Positions 7,469 through 16,483 of a DNA stretch of 64,000 nt are shown here, piece by piece (the stretch's first letter is position 1; every line of letters starts with the position of its first letter). Source of the stretch: Beduini massiliensis (lineage in GTDB: Bacteria; Bacillota_I; Bacilli_A; Erysipelotrichales; Coprobacillaceae). Made by a program: the position numbers and the translations under genes. Below the pieces are notes generated by a model. The model did not search any database, had not been told where the DNA came from, and worked only from the letters and a program-made list of their open reading frames with translations. The stretch covers positions 248,001-312,000 of the forward strand of contig NZ_CDPP01000005.1 of assembly GCF_000829905.1 (NCBI RefSeq). Direction: 5' to 3'.

Positions 7469-9974
7469 ATATATTAATAAATTAGCTCTTATCAATATTG
7501 TAAAGAAAAAACAGCGTACGCTTTTAAGTTTGATTGCGATTTCTTTAAGTGTTGCGATAATCTTTACTTCTTTAACCCTGTTTACCAATGTCTTTTCTTT
7601 AACTAAGATCCCAAATAAGGAAACGACAGGAGAATACCATTACATCTTCAACAGCAATGAGGGTGAACCGTTGACACGTCATCAGACCACGTATGATTAT
7701 GATTTGAATACGTATTCAACGTATCAGGATCATTCATTAGCGCTTCATCAGCTAACTTTGCTTGAAGAAGATTCTCCTTTGCCCATCATCATTGAAACTG
7801 GAACACTGCCAAATGGCAATGATGAGATTGTCGTCCCTAACCAATTAGGTTTAAAAGTAGGGGATACACTCTCATTGGATTTGATTGAGTCCAATGCTGC
7901 CTCAAACGGTGTATATCAAGTGGACAGCAATGTATTTGCTCAGATCCCAAGCAAAACCGCTTCTTATAAAGTTGTCGGGGTATATGAAGCAACCGAATTG
8001 TTTGCTCAGCTGACAACTTCAGCGGCTCCGGTTTATGTAACGGATAATGCCAATAGCACGAATCGTAATGTGATCATTCGAGATGATCAGGTACAACGTG
8101 CTGACTCATTAACGATGATCAGTGAAATCTTTCATGCCGATACCCAAGAAATTCAGATGAATAATTCAGCAATTTCTTATGATACGGTTAAAAATTATTT
8201 AAAAGACACCACAACCTTGTTAGTCATGTTTGCGGCGATTGTTCTGATCGCAGTCATGATGTCAGTCATTTCTTTAAAGAATGTCTTTATCATTACCGAC
8301 AAAGACCGCCGAAAAGAATTTGGTTTATTAAAATCAATTGGAGCAACACCAAAAGATATTAATCATTTATTAAAGATTGAATTATCGGCATTAGGTCTGC
8401 TTGGAGCTTTTTTAGGCATCGTATTTGGGATTTTGATTTCTTACTTTGTATTAAAGATGTTTATCAAGCAGTTAGCATTACCGTTTGCCTGGTCGATGAT
8501 CATGAATCCATTTACATTGATTTCATCCTTCTTAATCGGATTTGGGTTAATGCTGATCTTAGGACATCATTCTTACAGCCGTTATATTCATTCTAATGCT
8601 ATTGAAGATTTGAAAGATGTTGCATATAACTATGATCCGCCTCGTCAGCGCCAAAGTTATATGTCGAAGAGCTTTTCTTGGAAAATGTTTTTAATCTATA
8701 ATGGACGTTTAAAAAAACAAACACGTAATATTTTTCAATCTTTTGCATTGCTTATTTTAACGACAGTTATTTTCTTTGCGGTATTTTTAAGCAATTTCTC
8801 ATATAAAAACGAAACCGCTTCGGTGAATTATGACTTCTCCATTGAAAATTCTATCCCTATGAATACGGCTACTCCAATTAATCTGGATCTTTATGACGAA
8901 TTGTATCAAGCTATTGATGATCGTGAATTGATTCCGGAGTCGATGGATATCAAACGTCAGGTTTTAGGACCGTATATTCAATATCCGGTAGATGCTATTA
9001 ATCAGGTTAATTTTAAAACTTATAAGAGCAATGCTCGTGTAAGCTACGTAGAAAATACAGATGAAAACGGAATTTTGTACGGTCAGATTCAAACGGCAAC
9101 CTTGCTGTTGGACCATGAGCAATTAGATCGATTAAAACCTTATGTTGTAGCTGGATCATTGGATGATTTGGATAATGGTGGAATGGTCGTGGTATTAAGA
9201 AAAGGTTCAAAAGTAGCAGAGGGGCTGTTTGATCAGCTAAAAGTTGGGGACCGTTTATATATGACGGAATCACTAGAGACATTATATGAAAATGTATCGG
9301 CTATTGCTTTAGTGGATGAAGGGGTCGAAGGTCTTTATTGCGATTATGATGAATATCCACGTATTGTAGCTATGTCATCTCGCTATGGAATCAAATATCA
9401 GCAGTACTTTACCGTTAAAGAAGCGGCAAAGATTGTCTTAAGCAATAAGGCGACAGTAACAAAAGCAACACTGGCGATTGACAAGGCTATTTCTAATTCC
9501 GGAGCTCAAGACACATATACGTATGATAATGTCTTATTAAGAGCACAGGAAAATAAAGTAGTATCCTTTATGATTGAATCCTTGTTGTATCCGTTATTCT
9601 TCCTGTTGTTTATCATTTCTGTTTTAAATATCAATAACGTCCTTGTGGGAAATGTGCATTTAAAACGTGGTGATATCAGTATTATGAAATCAGTTGGAAT
9701 GACCTCATATCAGCTATATAAACTATTTGTTTTTGAATACTTAGAAGGGTATATCAATGCTTCTGCTCTAGTTACTGCCATCTTTATACCGGTTTGTATA
9801 CTGGAATCAAAGCTGAAGCTGTCAGCGGCGTTCCAATTAGGACAAAATATCTTGCTCACCTTAATTGTATCAATCATGATTTTTGATATTTTACTTGTTG
9901 CCGTTCTGGTGTTAATTTCACTAAATAATATCCGAAGAGTACAAGCTATCGAAAATATGAAAGACGTTGTATAA
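7455..9974 (+). CDS. FtsX-like ABC transporter permease (large, two FtsX modules)
   Basis: The 839-residue membrane protein has an N-terminal membrane helix (about 20-45) and a large outside domain to about residue 255. A three-helix FtsX core follows (around 255-385, with DRRKEFGLLKSIGATPKDI between helices). A second outside domain follows, then a last FtsX core (about 700-830, with RGDISIMKSVGMTSYQLYKL). The cytoplasmic coupling sequences contain the GxxxS/GA/MT pattern of the family. The partner ATPase is encoded just upstream with overlap. No bacitracin-type sensor kinase is adjacent, so an antibiotic-sensing role is not supported. Confidence 0.88.
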   Translation: MKVSKYINKLALINIVKKKQRTLLSLIAISLSVAIIFTSLTLFTNVFSLTKIPNKETTGEYHYIFNSNEGEPLTRHQTTYDYDLNTYSTYQDHSLALHQLTLLEEDSPLPIIIETGTLPNGNDEIVVPNQLGLKVGDTLSLDLIESNAASNGVYQVDSNVFAQIPSKTASYKVVGVYEATELFAQLTTSAAPVYVTDNANSTNRNVIIRDDQVQRADSLTMISEIFHADTQEIQMNNSAISYDTVKNYLKDTTTLLVMFAAIVLIAVMMSVISLKNVFIITDKDRRKEFGLLKSIGATPKDINHLLKIELSALGLLGAFLGIVFGILISYFVLKMFIKQLALPFAWSMIMNPFTLISSFLIGFGLMLILGHHSYSRYIHSNAIEDLKDVAYNYDPPRQRQSYMSKSFSWKMFLIYNGRLKKQTRNIFQSFALLILTTVIFFAVFLSNFSYKNETASVNYDFSIENSIPMNTATPINLDLYDELYQAIDDRELIPESMDIKRQVLGPYIQYPVDAINQVNFKTYKSNARVSYVENTDENGILYGQIQTATLLLDHEQLDRLKPYVVAGSLDDLDNGGMVVVLRKGSKVAEGLFDQLKVGDRLYMTESLETLYENVSAIALVDEGVEGLYCDYDEYPRIVAMSSRYGIKYQQYFTVKEAAKIVLSNKATVTKATLAIDKAISNSGAQDTYTYDNVLLRAQENKVVSFMIESLLYPLFFLLFIISVLNINNVLVGNVHLKRGDISIMKSVGMTSYQLYKLFVFEYLEGYINASALVTAIFIPVCILESKLKLSAAFQLGQNILLTLIVSIMIFDILLVAVLVLISLNNIRRVQAIENMKDVV

Positions 9975-9975
9975 C

Positions 9976-10005
9976 AAAAAAAGCATCTCTTAGGAGGTGC
10001 TTTTT
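9976..10005. terminator. Bidirectional intrinsic terminator
   Basis: AAGCATCTC (9981-9989) pairs with GAGGTGCTT (9994-10002) with one wobble pair, flanked by A and T runs, between two convergent genes. It touches the stop of the minus-strand phosphodiesterase. Confidence 0.88.
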
Positions 10006-10561
10006 AATCTGTTAAATCGGAATTGAACCCAAATTCCTTCAGCATTTCATTCCCATCTAAAAGAACAATGTCATCTACGATTTGATGCGTTTCGTGATGA
10101 TAAAAATGAACAGATACTTGTGCATGATCAATAAATACAATCGCATACGTTCCATAGCCATAGTGAGATCGGTTGAACATCACACTGCCGGGATTGATGA
10201 ACGTTATACCTTTAATTGTCTGCAGATGGGGAATATGAGTATGACCGTGTAAGACTAGTGAACATTTCATTTGCTTTGCTTTTTGATACAACTTGTCATA
10301 ACTTGAATAAACATCATAGAGATGCCCATGGGTAACGAATATACGCTTGTCTTCTGCTTTAAAGAAACGATATTGATCGAAATGAGGATCATCATCGTGA
10401 TTGCCAATCACCGTGATATAACCATCTAACAGCGGATCGTTATAGGGTAAAGAAGAATCTCCGCAGTGTACAAAATAATCGCAGTCACGATGTCTGTCAG
10501 TTATTAAAGAAAAGGTATCATTATCCATATGAGTATCACTTACTACTAATATTTTTTTCAT
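10004..10561 (-). CDS. YfcE/MJ0936-type metallophosphodiesterase
   Basis: A 185-residue calcineurin-like phosphoesterase. The metal ligands are visible in order: SDTHMD near residue 8, DYFVHCGDSS, TVIGNHDD, VTHGHLY and LHGHTHIPH, then INPGSV. Length and motifs fit the YfcE/YsnB subfamily, which cleaves phosphodiesters in vitro and whose cell substrate is uncertain. It is convergent with the FtsX permease and lies downstream of the PTS IIB gene, from which a terminator separates it. Confidence 0.88.
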   Translation of the reverse strand: MKKILVVSDTHMDNDTFSLITDRHRDCDYFVHCGDSSLPYNDPLLDGYITVIGNHDDDPHFDQYRFFKAEDKRIFVTHGHLYDVYSSYDKLYQKAKQMKCSLVLHGHTHIPHLQTIKGITFINPGSVMFNRSHYGYGTYAIVFIDHAQVSVHFYHHETHQIVDDIVLLDGNEMLKEFGFNSDLTD

Positions 10562-10571
10562 CTTTCAAGTA

Positions 10572-10596
10572 ATAAAAAACGGAGGAGAACCCCCGT
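10572..10596 (-). terminator. Intrinsic terminator after the PTS IIB gene
   Basis: Read on the minus strand, ACGGGGG and CCTCCGT form a 7-bp stem with one mismatch and a 4-base loop, followed by six T. It separates the IIB gene from the phosphodiesterase. Confidence 0.8.
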
Positions 10597-10615
10597 CTTT
10601 TATTTTAATAGTTTA

Positions 10616-10933
10616 TTATTTGTTATAGAAATTGTTGTAAGTATCCATAGCAAAGTCAAATACTTTTTTACCGTTCATAGTACCATAAGCTGTCATTTCA
10701 ATAACATCTACTGGCCATTTACCATCAGCGATTTTTTGGATAGCTTTTAATTTGAAACGTACTTGAGGTCCTAATAAACATACGTCAAATTTACCAACGT
10801 TTTTTTCAACGTCTGCTTCTGGTACTGCCCAGATTTCTGCTTCTACTCCTGATTCTTTAGCTGCTGTCTGCATTTTAGTTACTAATAAACTAGTTGACAT
10901 ACCAGCTGCACATGCTAACATAATTCTTACCAT
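10616..10933 (-). CDS. Stand-alone PTS lactose/cellobiose-type IIB protein
   Basis: A 105-residue IIB domain of the lactose/cellobiose class. Cys8, the residue that would be phosphorylated, begins the loop CAAGMSTSLLV. KFDVCLLGPQVRF and AYGTMNGKKVFDFA complete the fold. Such proteins pass phosphate from IIA to a sugar bound by IIC. No IIA or IIC gene is in the window, so this copy either works with distant partners or has a signalling role. It has its own promoter and terminator and a strong AGGAGG ribosome site. A diverged paralogue is transcribed away from it. Confidence 0.9.
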   Translation of the reverse strand: MVRIMLACAAGMSTSLLVTKMQTAAKESGVEAEIWAVPEADVEKNVGKFDVCLLGPQVRFKLKAIQKIADGKWPVDVIEMTAYGTMNGKKVFDFAMDTYNNFYNK

Positions 10934-10968
10934 TGTAAGTTCCTCCTATATAATTAATTTACATATAT

Positions 10969-10997
10969 ATTAAAGCACATTTTCACTCATTTGTCAC
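10969..10997 (-). promoter_or_regulatory. Promoter of the PTS IIB gene
   Basis: On the minus strand GTGACA (10997-10992) and TTTAAT (10974-10969) are 17 bases apart, with a TGC extension in front of the -10 box. Confidence 0.6.
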
Positions 10998-11102
10998 GCC
11001 TTTTTGAAAGCGGTATATATAAATGTAGACAGAATATTATTTTAAGCAAATATCTTGACAAAAATTAAATGGAAGGGTTTACATAAATTGCCGCACATTG
11101 TA

Positions 11103-11111
11103 TGATATAAT
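11103..11111 (+). promoter_or_regulatory. Extended -10 promoter (TGATATAAT) of the IIB-like gene
   Basis: TGATATAAT sits 23 bases before the ATG at 11134, with no good -35 box at the right distance. A TTGACA at 11055-11060 is too far upstream to pair with it. Confidence 0.6.
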
Positions 11112-11133
11112 TAGAAAAAAGGAGGAGCTGGCA

Positions 11134-11433
11134 ATGAAGACAATTATCATCGAATGTCCCGAAGCCCCTAATATGTTGATACATAATATGGAAGCAGCCG
11201 CCAGGGACGATGGCATTGAAATCGCTATTCAACCAGTGTCAAAAGAAGACTTGAACACATGGAGCGATAAAGCAGATGTCATTCTCTTATCACCCCAAGA
11301 ACGCTTTGAAAAACATCACATTCAAGAGACGATAAGACGATCAATACCCATCCAAATGATTGATATGGTGGATTATGGCACCATGAACGGCCGTGCAGTC
11401 TTGGATCAAGTAAAAAAGATCTTGCGATTATAA
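11134..11433 (+). CDS. Diverged PTS IIB-like protein with altered phosphate loop
   Basis: A 99-residue protein clearly related to the neighbouring IIB. It ends with DYGTMNGRAVLD, where the neighbour has AYGTMNGKKVFD, and the central strand ADVILLSPQERF matches FDVCLLGPQVRF. A cysteine is kept at position 8, but the loop after it reads CPEAPNMLIHN in place of CAAGMSTSLLV. It therefore lacks the small and hydroxyl residues that normally cradle the phosphocysteine. It may be inactive in phosphotransfer or may bind something else. The start is set by GGAGGAG 10 bases before the ATG. It is transcribed divergently from the canonical IIB. Confidence 0.75.
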   Translation: MKTIIIECPEAPNMLIHNMEAAARDDGIEIAIQPVSKEDLNTWSDKADVILLSPQERFEKHHIQETIRRSIPIQMIDMVDYGTMNGRAVLDQVKKILRL

Positions 11434-11438
11434 TAATG

Positions 11439-11475
11439 AAAAACCGGTAAAAGTCTTCTTTTTACCGGTTTTTTT
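11439..11475 (+). terminator. Intrinsic terminator after the IIB-like gene
   Basis: A 13-bp stem (AAACCGGTAAAA with TTTTACCGGTTT at its core), a 6-base loop and a seven-T run. Confidence 0.93.
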
Positions 11476-11508
11476 ATAGGATCACAGGTAGTATTTTATA
11501 TCGTATTT

Positions 11509-11517
11509 TGTTATAAT
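11509..11517 (+). promoter_or_regulatory. Extended -10 promoter (TGTTATAAT) of the ACT-DUF711-DUF815 operon
   Basis: TGTTATAAT lies about 30 bases before the ATG of the ACT-domain gene. No convincing -35 box is present. Confidence 0.65.
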
Positions 11518-11545
11518 GCTAACAGATATAACAAGGAGGATGTAT

Positions 11546-11818
11546 ATGAACAAAGCAGTCATTACCGTAGTAGGAAAAGATCAAGTAGGAATTATCGCAA
11601 AAGTATGTACTTTTCTAGCGAAACATGAAATGAACATTTTAGATATCTCACAAACGATTGTACAGGATTATTTTAATATGATGATGATCGTCGATGCCTC
11701 AAAAGTTGAAGAAACATTTGGAAATGTCGCTGATGAATTGGATGCTTTAGGTAAAGAAATCGGAGTCAATATTAAATTACAACACGAAAACATCTTTAAT
11801 AAGATGCATCGTATTTAA
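11546..11818 (+). CDS. ACT domain protein (UPF0237 family)
   Basis: A 90-residue single ACT domain: AVITVVGKDQVGIIAKVCTFL, ILDISQTIVQDYFNMMMIVD, ending with a helix and LQHENIF. UPF0237 proteins are small putative regulators, normally encoded next to the DUF711 protein, as here. The start at 11546 follows AAGGAGGATGTAT; an in-frame ATG at 11516 lies within the -10 region and is excluded. The ligand, probably an amino acid, is unknown. Confidence 0.9.
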   Translation: MNKAVITVVGKDQVGIIAKVCTFLAKHEMNILDISQTIVQDYFNMMMIVDASKVEETFGNVADELDALGKEIGVNIKLQHENIFNKMHRI

Positions 11819-11830
11819 CGGAGGTCTAGA

Positions 11831-13195
11831 ATGATTAATACGTTTGAAGTAAATGAAACCAATAAAATGATCGAACAGGAAAACTTGGATGTAAGAACGA
11901 TTACGATGGGGATCAGCCTGTTGGATTGCATGGACAGTAATATTGATAAGGTATGTGAAAATATCTATCATAAAATTACTACTAAAGCACAGGATTTAGT
12001 ATCGGTTGGAGAAGAAATTGAAAAGAAATTTGGGGTGCCCATCGTCAATAAAAGAATCTCTGTAACACCAATTGGATTTGTAGGCAGCAGCAGTTGTCAT
12101 TCAACACAAGACTTTGTGAAGATTGCTAAGGCATTAGATAAAGCTGCAAAAGCGACTCGAGTTAATTTTATCGGAGGATATACAGCTGTCGTTTCAAAAG
12201 GAATGTCACCGGCTGAAAAATTACTGATTGAATCTATTCCTGAAGCAATGGCAGTAACTAGCTCTGTCTGTAGTTCGGTAGTGGTGGGATCTACTAAAAC
12301 AGGACTGAATATGGATGCAATCAAATTATGCGGGAAGATTATTAAAGATACAGCTGAACTGACAAAAGAAGAAGATTCTTTGGGATGTGCAAAACTGGTA
12401 ATTCTATGTAATGCACCTGATGATAATCCATTCATGGCAGGGGCTTTCCATGGTGTGACAGAAGCAGATTGCATTATCAATGTCGGAGTCAGCGGTCCTG
12501 GTGTTGTGAAAAAGGCCATTGAACAATCACGTGGAAAAGATTTTGGTGAGTTATGTGAAACCATTAAGAAAACAGCGTTTAAAATTACACGTGTCGGACA
12601 ATTGGTAGCTCAGGAAGCCTCTAAAAAGCTTGATGTGCCCTTTGGAATCATCGATCTTTCTTTAGCACCTACACCGGCTGTAGGAGACAGTATTGCGGAA
12701 ATTTTAGAGGAAATGGGATTGGAATCTGTTGGAGCTCCGGGAACTACAGCAGCATTAGCGATTTTAAACGACCAAGTTAAAAAAGGCGGTGTCATGGCAT
12801 CTTCTTATGTGGGTGGTTTAAGCGGGGCATTTATTCCGGTCAGTGAAGATCAAGCAATGATTGATGCTGCCCGAGCAGGGGCACTGACACTTGAAAAATT
12901 AGAAGCAATGACATGTGTGTGTTCAGTAGGGCTGGATATGATCGCGATTCCAGGGAAGACAACAGAGAGCACAATCTCAGGAATTATTGCAGATGAAATG
13001 GCGATCGGTATGATCAATCAAAAAACAACAGCAGTAAGAATCATCCCTGTAATCGGTAAAGATGTTGGTGAAGAAGCAGTATTTGGTGGATTGTTAGGTT
13101 ATGCACCAATCATGAAAGTAAATGAATACGATTGTTCTAAATTTGTAAACCGTGGTGGCAGAGTGCCTGCTCCAATTCACAGTTTTAAGAATTAA
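11831..13195 (+). CDS. PFL/DUF711 family protein (UPF0210)
   Basis: A 454-residue protein of the UPF0210 family, normal length, distantly related in fold to pyruvate formate-lyase-type barrels. It has family segments [15 protein letters not shown] near the start, [32 protein letters not shown], and [19 protein letters not shown]. No reaction is established for the family. It is 12 bases after the ACT protein, and the two genes are almost always paired in Firmicutes, so the ACT domain is probably its sensor or partner. Confidence 0.9.
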   Translation: MINTFEVNETNKMIEQENLDVRTITMGISLLDCMDSNIDKVCENIYHKITTKAQDLVSVGEEIEKKFGVPIVNKRISVTPIGFVGSSSCHSTQDFVKIAKALDKAAKATRVNFIGGYTAVVSKGMSPAEKLLIESIPEAMAVTSSVCSSVVVGSTKTGLNMDAIKLCGKIIKDTAELTKEEDSLGCAKLVILCNAPDDNPFMAGAFHGVTEADCIINVGVSGPGVVKKAIEQSRGKDFGELCETIKKTAFKITRVGQLVAQEASKKLDVPFGIIDLSLAPTPAVGDSIAEILEEMGLESVGAPGTTAALAILNDQVKKGGVMASSYVGGLSGAFIPVSEDQAMIDAARAGALTLEKLEAMTCVCSVGLDMIAIPGKTTESTISGIIADEMAIGMINQKTTAVRIIPVIGKDVGEEAVFGGLLGYAPIMKVNEYDCSKFVNRGGRVPAPIHSFKN

Positions 13196-13205
13196 GGTGA
13201 AATCA

Positions 13206-14456
13206 ATGGATTTAAGTCAGCTTACTTTATATCGTCCGTTAAAAGTCGATTTGATTAGTGAAGAACCGCTTTCTGTTTTCTTAGCTTGGCAAAAGGCGCC
13301 GAATCAATATGAAATTGATCTTTTTCACCAGCTGTTAAAAATCAAAGAGAGCTATGCAATCGACGGACAACTGTTTCAAGTATACATCACACTTCTATTG
13401 GCTTATCATGAAAATTCTTTTACATTGGCATTAGAAAGAAAAGAAGAAATTAGCGCTTCTTTAAAAGCGATTGTTTTATCAGACCTTTCTATTATCTATA
13501 AGCTGTTTCACTATGACTTTTCTAGTCTAAATGAACTATATCAGCCTATGTTTAATGGCTACAAAATCAAAAAACATATGATGGATCCACAAGTGCATCG
13601 TTTGTTATCCAATCTTTGCGCTCATTTAGCCAATACGGCTTCTGTAGAAGCCTTTTATGAAGTTTTAAAGGATCACTATTCTACTTATGGAGTAGGCTTC
13701 TACGGCTTAAATAAGGCGTTTCGCTACGATCAGCATAAGATTATTCCAATTGCTCATGTAGAGAGTTATACATTAAATGATATAGTTGGCTACACCAGTC
13801 AAAAAGAAAAATTGGTGGCAAATACGAAGGCTTTTTTACTAGGTGAAAAAGCAAATAATGTATTGTTGTATGGGGATAGCGGAACCGGTAAATCAACAAG
13901 TATCAAAGCTATCTTAAATGACTTCTATCAGGATGGTTTAAGGATTGTGGAAGTCTATAAACACCAATTTCAATTCCTGCCGGAAATCATTCATACTTTG
14001 CAAAATCGTCACTACAAGTTTATTATTTACATGGATGACTTATCTTTTGAAGATTTTGAAACTGAATATAAGTATTTAAAAAGCGTTATTGAAGGCGGAT
14101 TGGAAGAAAAACCAAATAATATTATTATTTATGCTACAAGCAACCGTCGTCATCTGATCAAGCAAAGCTGGTCTGAACGACAGAATGTTGATGAAGTGAA
14201 CTTAAACGATGCTATGCAGGAAAAATTGTCATTAGTCAATCGTTTTGGCATTACGATTCTCTATTCACATCCGGCAAAAGATGAATTTTTGAATATTGTT
14301 GATACTTTAGCAAAAAAGTATCATTTAGAGATTGACCGGGAAGAACTGCATGCTCAAGCAATGATTTGGGAAATTCGTAACGGTGGTTTTTCCGGACGCA
14401 CAGCCACTCAATTCATTCAATATATGGTCAATAAAAAGGTGTTAGAGAGTCTCTAA
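13206..14456 (+). CDS. DUF815 family AAA-type ATPase
   Basis: A 416-residue protein with a helical N-terminal half (residues 1-180, unrecognised) and a C-terminal ATPase. Walker A is LLYGDSGTGKSTS near residue 218, followed by a FIIYMDDLSFE Walker B-like strand and a sensor strand NIIIYATSNRRHL. Family members resemble the DnaA/DnaC-like AAA+ group, but their role is unknown. The start at 13206 follows AAGGTGAAATCA; the earlier in-frame ATG at 13152 lies inside the DUF711 gene. It is 10 bases downstream of that gene and likely cotranscribed. Confidence 0.85.
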   Translation: MDLSQLTLYRPLKVDLISEEPLSVFLAWQKAPNQYEIDLFHQLLKIKESYAIDGQLFQVYITLLLAYHENSFTLALERKEEISASLKAIVLSDLSIIYKLFHYDFSSLNELYQPMFNGYKIKKHMMDPQVHRLLSNLCAHLANTASVEAFYEVLKDHYSTYGVGFYGLNKAFRYDQHKIIPIAHVESYTLNDIVGYTSQKEKLVANTKAFLLGEKANNVLLYGDSGTGKSTSIKAILNDFYQDGLRIVEVYKHQFQFLPEIIHTLQNRHYKFIIYMDDLSFEDFETEYKYLKSVIEGGLEEKPNNIIIYATSNRRHLIKQSWSERQNVDEVNLNDAMQEKLSLVNRFGITILYSHPAKDEFLNIVDTLAKKYHLEIDREELHAQAMIWEIRNGGFSGRTATQFIQYMVNKKVLESL

Positions 14457-14466
14457 TGCCTTTTTT
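14433..14466 (+). terminator. Intrinsic terminator overlapping the end of the DUF815 gene
   Basis: AAAAAGG..TTAGAG pairs with CTCTAA..CCTTTTT around an AGT loop with a TG/TG internal mismatch, followed by T. The left arm lies within the last coding codons. Confidence 0.85.
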
Positions 14467-14496
14467 GTGCATTTTAATTTTAATAATCATTGAGTG

Positions 14497-14505
14497 TGGT
14501 ATAAT
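14497..14505 (+). promoter_or_regulatory. Extended -10 promoter (TGGTATAAT)
   Basis: TGGTATAAT stands 22 bases before the ATG of the DUF2156-GNAT gene; the -35 region is only AT-rich. Confidence 0.65.
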
Positions 14506-14527
14506 ATTGGCGTAACAGGAGAAATTT

Positions 14528-16276
14528 ATGAAAAAAATAGACTATAATGATATTGAAGAAATCCGGTCATACATAGAGAAGTATGGCTACAATGAATATA
14601 ACTGCAACATCGTCACATTATTGATGTGGAAAGATGTCTATGAACTTTATTATGAAATTCATGAACATTTTTTTGTCGGTTACTGGCTCTATCATGATCG
14701 AATAAGATGGATGATGCCGCTATGTGATGAAGCCCATTTCAAGGAGGCAGTAGATTTTATGCTGGAGTATTCAAAACAGCACGAAATAGAATTTGTTGTG
14801 GAAGCGGCAGTGGAACCATTTGTAGAATTACTAAAGAAATATTATCCTAAAAACACTTTTATATGGCGATTAGAAGAAAATGCCGGAGATTATGTTTATG
14901 ATGTATCTATGCATGCCACTTTAAAAGGGAAGAAAATGCAAAAACGCCGCAATCATTATAATGCTTTTATAAAAGAATACGAGGGACGTTTTAAATTTAT
15001 TCCTTATCAAAACTACATGCAAGAAGAGGTTCTTCGCTTTTTAAATCAATGGAAGGATTCCCATGATCGAAAAGAAGATATTGAAGCAGAAATCAACGGA
15101 ATTGGGGGACTGTTAGCCCATTATGATGAACTGAACCTGTTGGGCGGATGTTTGTATATTGATGGCAAAATAGAAGCTTTTACATTGGCTTCAAGACTCT
15201 ATAAAGATACTCTGCAGATTCATGTTGAAAAGGCAAACCGCAGTATTCGTGGTTTATATGTAGCTGTATTAAAACATTTCTTGAATGAACATTTAGACTA
15301 TCATTTTATTAATCGTGAAGATGACTTAGGTCTTCCTGAATTAAGAAAGGCAAAAATGGATTTGCATCCTTTATATCGTTTAAATAAATATGCCATTGGG
15401 TTAAATCAAACCAAACTTATTCGTCCTGATGATCAATATACCGCACAAATCAAACAATTGTGGTTGGACTGCTTTGCAGATGAAAATGAGACTTCAACGG
15501 ATTTTTACTTCAATCATTTATATAATCCGACATATACATATGCCATTGAATGCTATGGCCAGATCTTAGCCGCGATGCAAATAAAGCCCATGACTTTAAA
15601 AATAGGGGATAAGGATGTGGATACCCATTTTATTGTCGGGGTCTGCACAAAACGCAATTTCAGGGGCAATGGTTTTATGCGAACTATGATGAATCAAGCG
15701 TTAAATGATCACAAAGAAGATCAATTATTGATCCTGCAAGCCTATAATTGGGATATTTACCATTCATTTGATTTCCATGAGACATATTATCATAAGAAAG
15801 CAGTAATCAAGCAGCCATTTGAAAATATTGATAATGTTGTATACAATTTCAAAAAAGAGGTAAGGGCAGAGAGCTTGCTGAAGTCATATCAATCTTTTAC
15901 CAAAGCTTATACCGGGTATCGTATTCGTGATATAGATTATTATCAGAATTATTTTATACCATATCATCAAAATGAAGGTCATTTCATTTTAAACATTTAT
16001 AAAGAAGAAACATGTATCGGCTATTTAGTGTATGAAAAATCGAATGATAGTATATTAATTCATGAAGCCATTATAGGTGATCAGTCAGGATTAAAAGCAG
16101 TGCTGAATGATTTATTGTGTGAAGTAAAACAAATTGAAATACGAATGGCTGATAATATTGAATTAATAGATAATGAAATAACTTTAGCGAATATGGCGGT
16201 TCGTTGTCAAGATGATGGATTAAAGACAGAAATAGAAAAGCTAACATCAACATTATTCATAAGTGAAATCCTTTAA
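14528..16276 (+). CDS. DUF2156 domain fused to a GNAT acetyltransferase domain
   Basis: A 582-residue two-part protein. Residues 1-290 are a DUF2156 domain, related to the aminoacyl-phosphatidylglycerol synthase fold: an early YNCNIVTLLMWKDVY, then IEAFTLASRLYKDTLQIH and FINREDDLGLPELRKAK. Residues 300-450 are a GNAT domain with the acetyl-CoA loop FIVGVCTKRNFRGNGFMRTMM and FYFNHLYNP, resembling Eis-type N-acetyltransferases. A third C-terminal stretch (about 450-582) may be an SCP-like end, as in Eis, but this is not clear. DUF2156 often stands alone. Target is unknown; envelope lipid or amino-acid modification is a guess. It has its own promoter and terminator. Confidence 0.8.
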   Translation: MKKIDYNDIEEIRSYIEKYGYNEYNCNIVTLLMWKDVYELYYEIHEHFFVGYWLYHDRIRWMMPLCDEAHFKEAVDFMLEYSKQHEIEFVVEAAVEPFVELLKKYYPKNTFIWRLEENAGDYVYDVSMHATLKGKKMQKRRNHYNAFIKEYEGRFKFIPYQNYMQEEVLRFLNQWKDSHDRKEDIEAEINGIGGLLAHYDELNLLGGCLYIDGKIEAFTLASRLYKDTLQIHVEKANRSIRGLYVAVLKHFLNEHLDYHFINREDDLGLPELRKAKMDLHPLYRLNKYAIGLNQTKLIRPDDQYTAQIKQLWLDCFADENETSTDFYFNHLYNPTYTYAIECYGQILAAMQIKPMTLKIGDKDVDTHFIVGVCTKRNFRGNGFMRTMMNQALNDHKEDQLLILQAYNWDIYHSFDFHETYYHKKAVIKQPFENIDNVVYNFKKEVRAESLLKSYQSFTKAYTGYRIRDIDYYQNYFIPYHQNEGHFILNIYKEETCIGYLVYEKSNDSILIHEAIIGDQSGLKAVLNDLLCEVKQIEIRMADNIELIDNEITLANMAVRCQDDGLKTEIEKLTSTLFISEIL

Positions 16277-16284
16277 TATCCAAG

Positions 16285-16331
16285 GGAAAAGGTGCTATAA
16301 CAGTGATATGAATGCTCACCTTTTCCTGTTT
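16285..16331 (+). terminator. Probable terminator after the DUF2156-GNAT gene
   Basis: GGAAAAGGTG (16285-16294) pairs perfectly with CACCTTTTCC (16317-16326) across a 22-base loop, followed by a short T-rich stretch. The rest of the gap to 16441 shows nothing recognisable. Confidence 0.7.
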
Positions 16332-16441
16332 TAATAATATATGATACTTCCGATAATGCATATTATGTTAACCAAAATAGATGTGTAAATAATCTTTATT
16401 TATTATGTGTGTATTTGAACGAATATCTAAGTAAGGCAGCT

Positions 16442-16483
16442 AAAAAGCCTAAGGTTTGATCTGAATAAAACCCTAGGCTTTTC
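16442..16483 (-). terminator. Intrinsic terminator for the small membrane protein gene
   Basis: AAAAGCCTA.GGTTT pairs with AAACC.TAGGCTTTT with one internal mismatch; it ends right at the minus-strand stop codon. The T-rich flank on the plus side could stop plus-strand transcription too. Confidence 0.85.

Noticed and set aside
11055-11060. TTGACA as -35 box of the IIB-like gene
   Set aside because: No good -10 lies 16 to 18 bases downstream, and the TGATATAAT near 11103 is too far away.
12097-12564. Antisense open frame of 155 codons within the DUF711 gene
   Set aside because: It lies wholly opposite a well-supported gene and has no ribosome site or recognisable protein; long antisense frames arise from codon bias.
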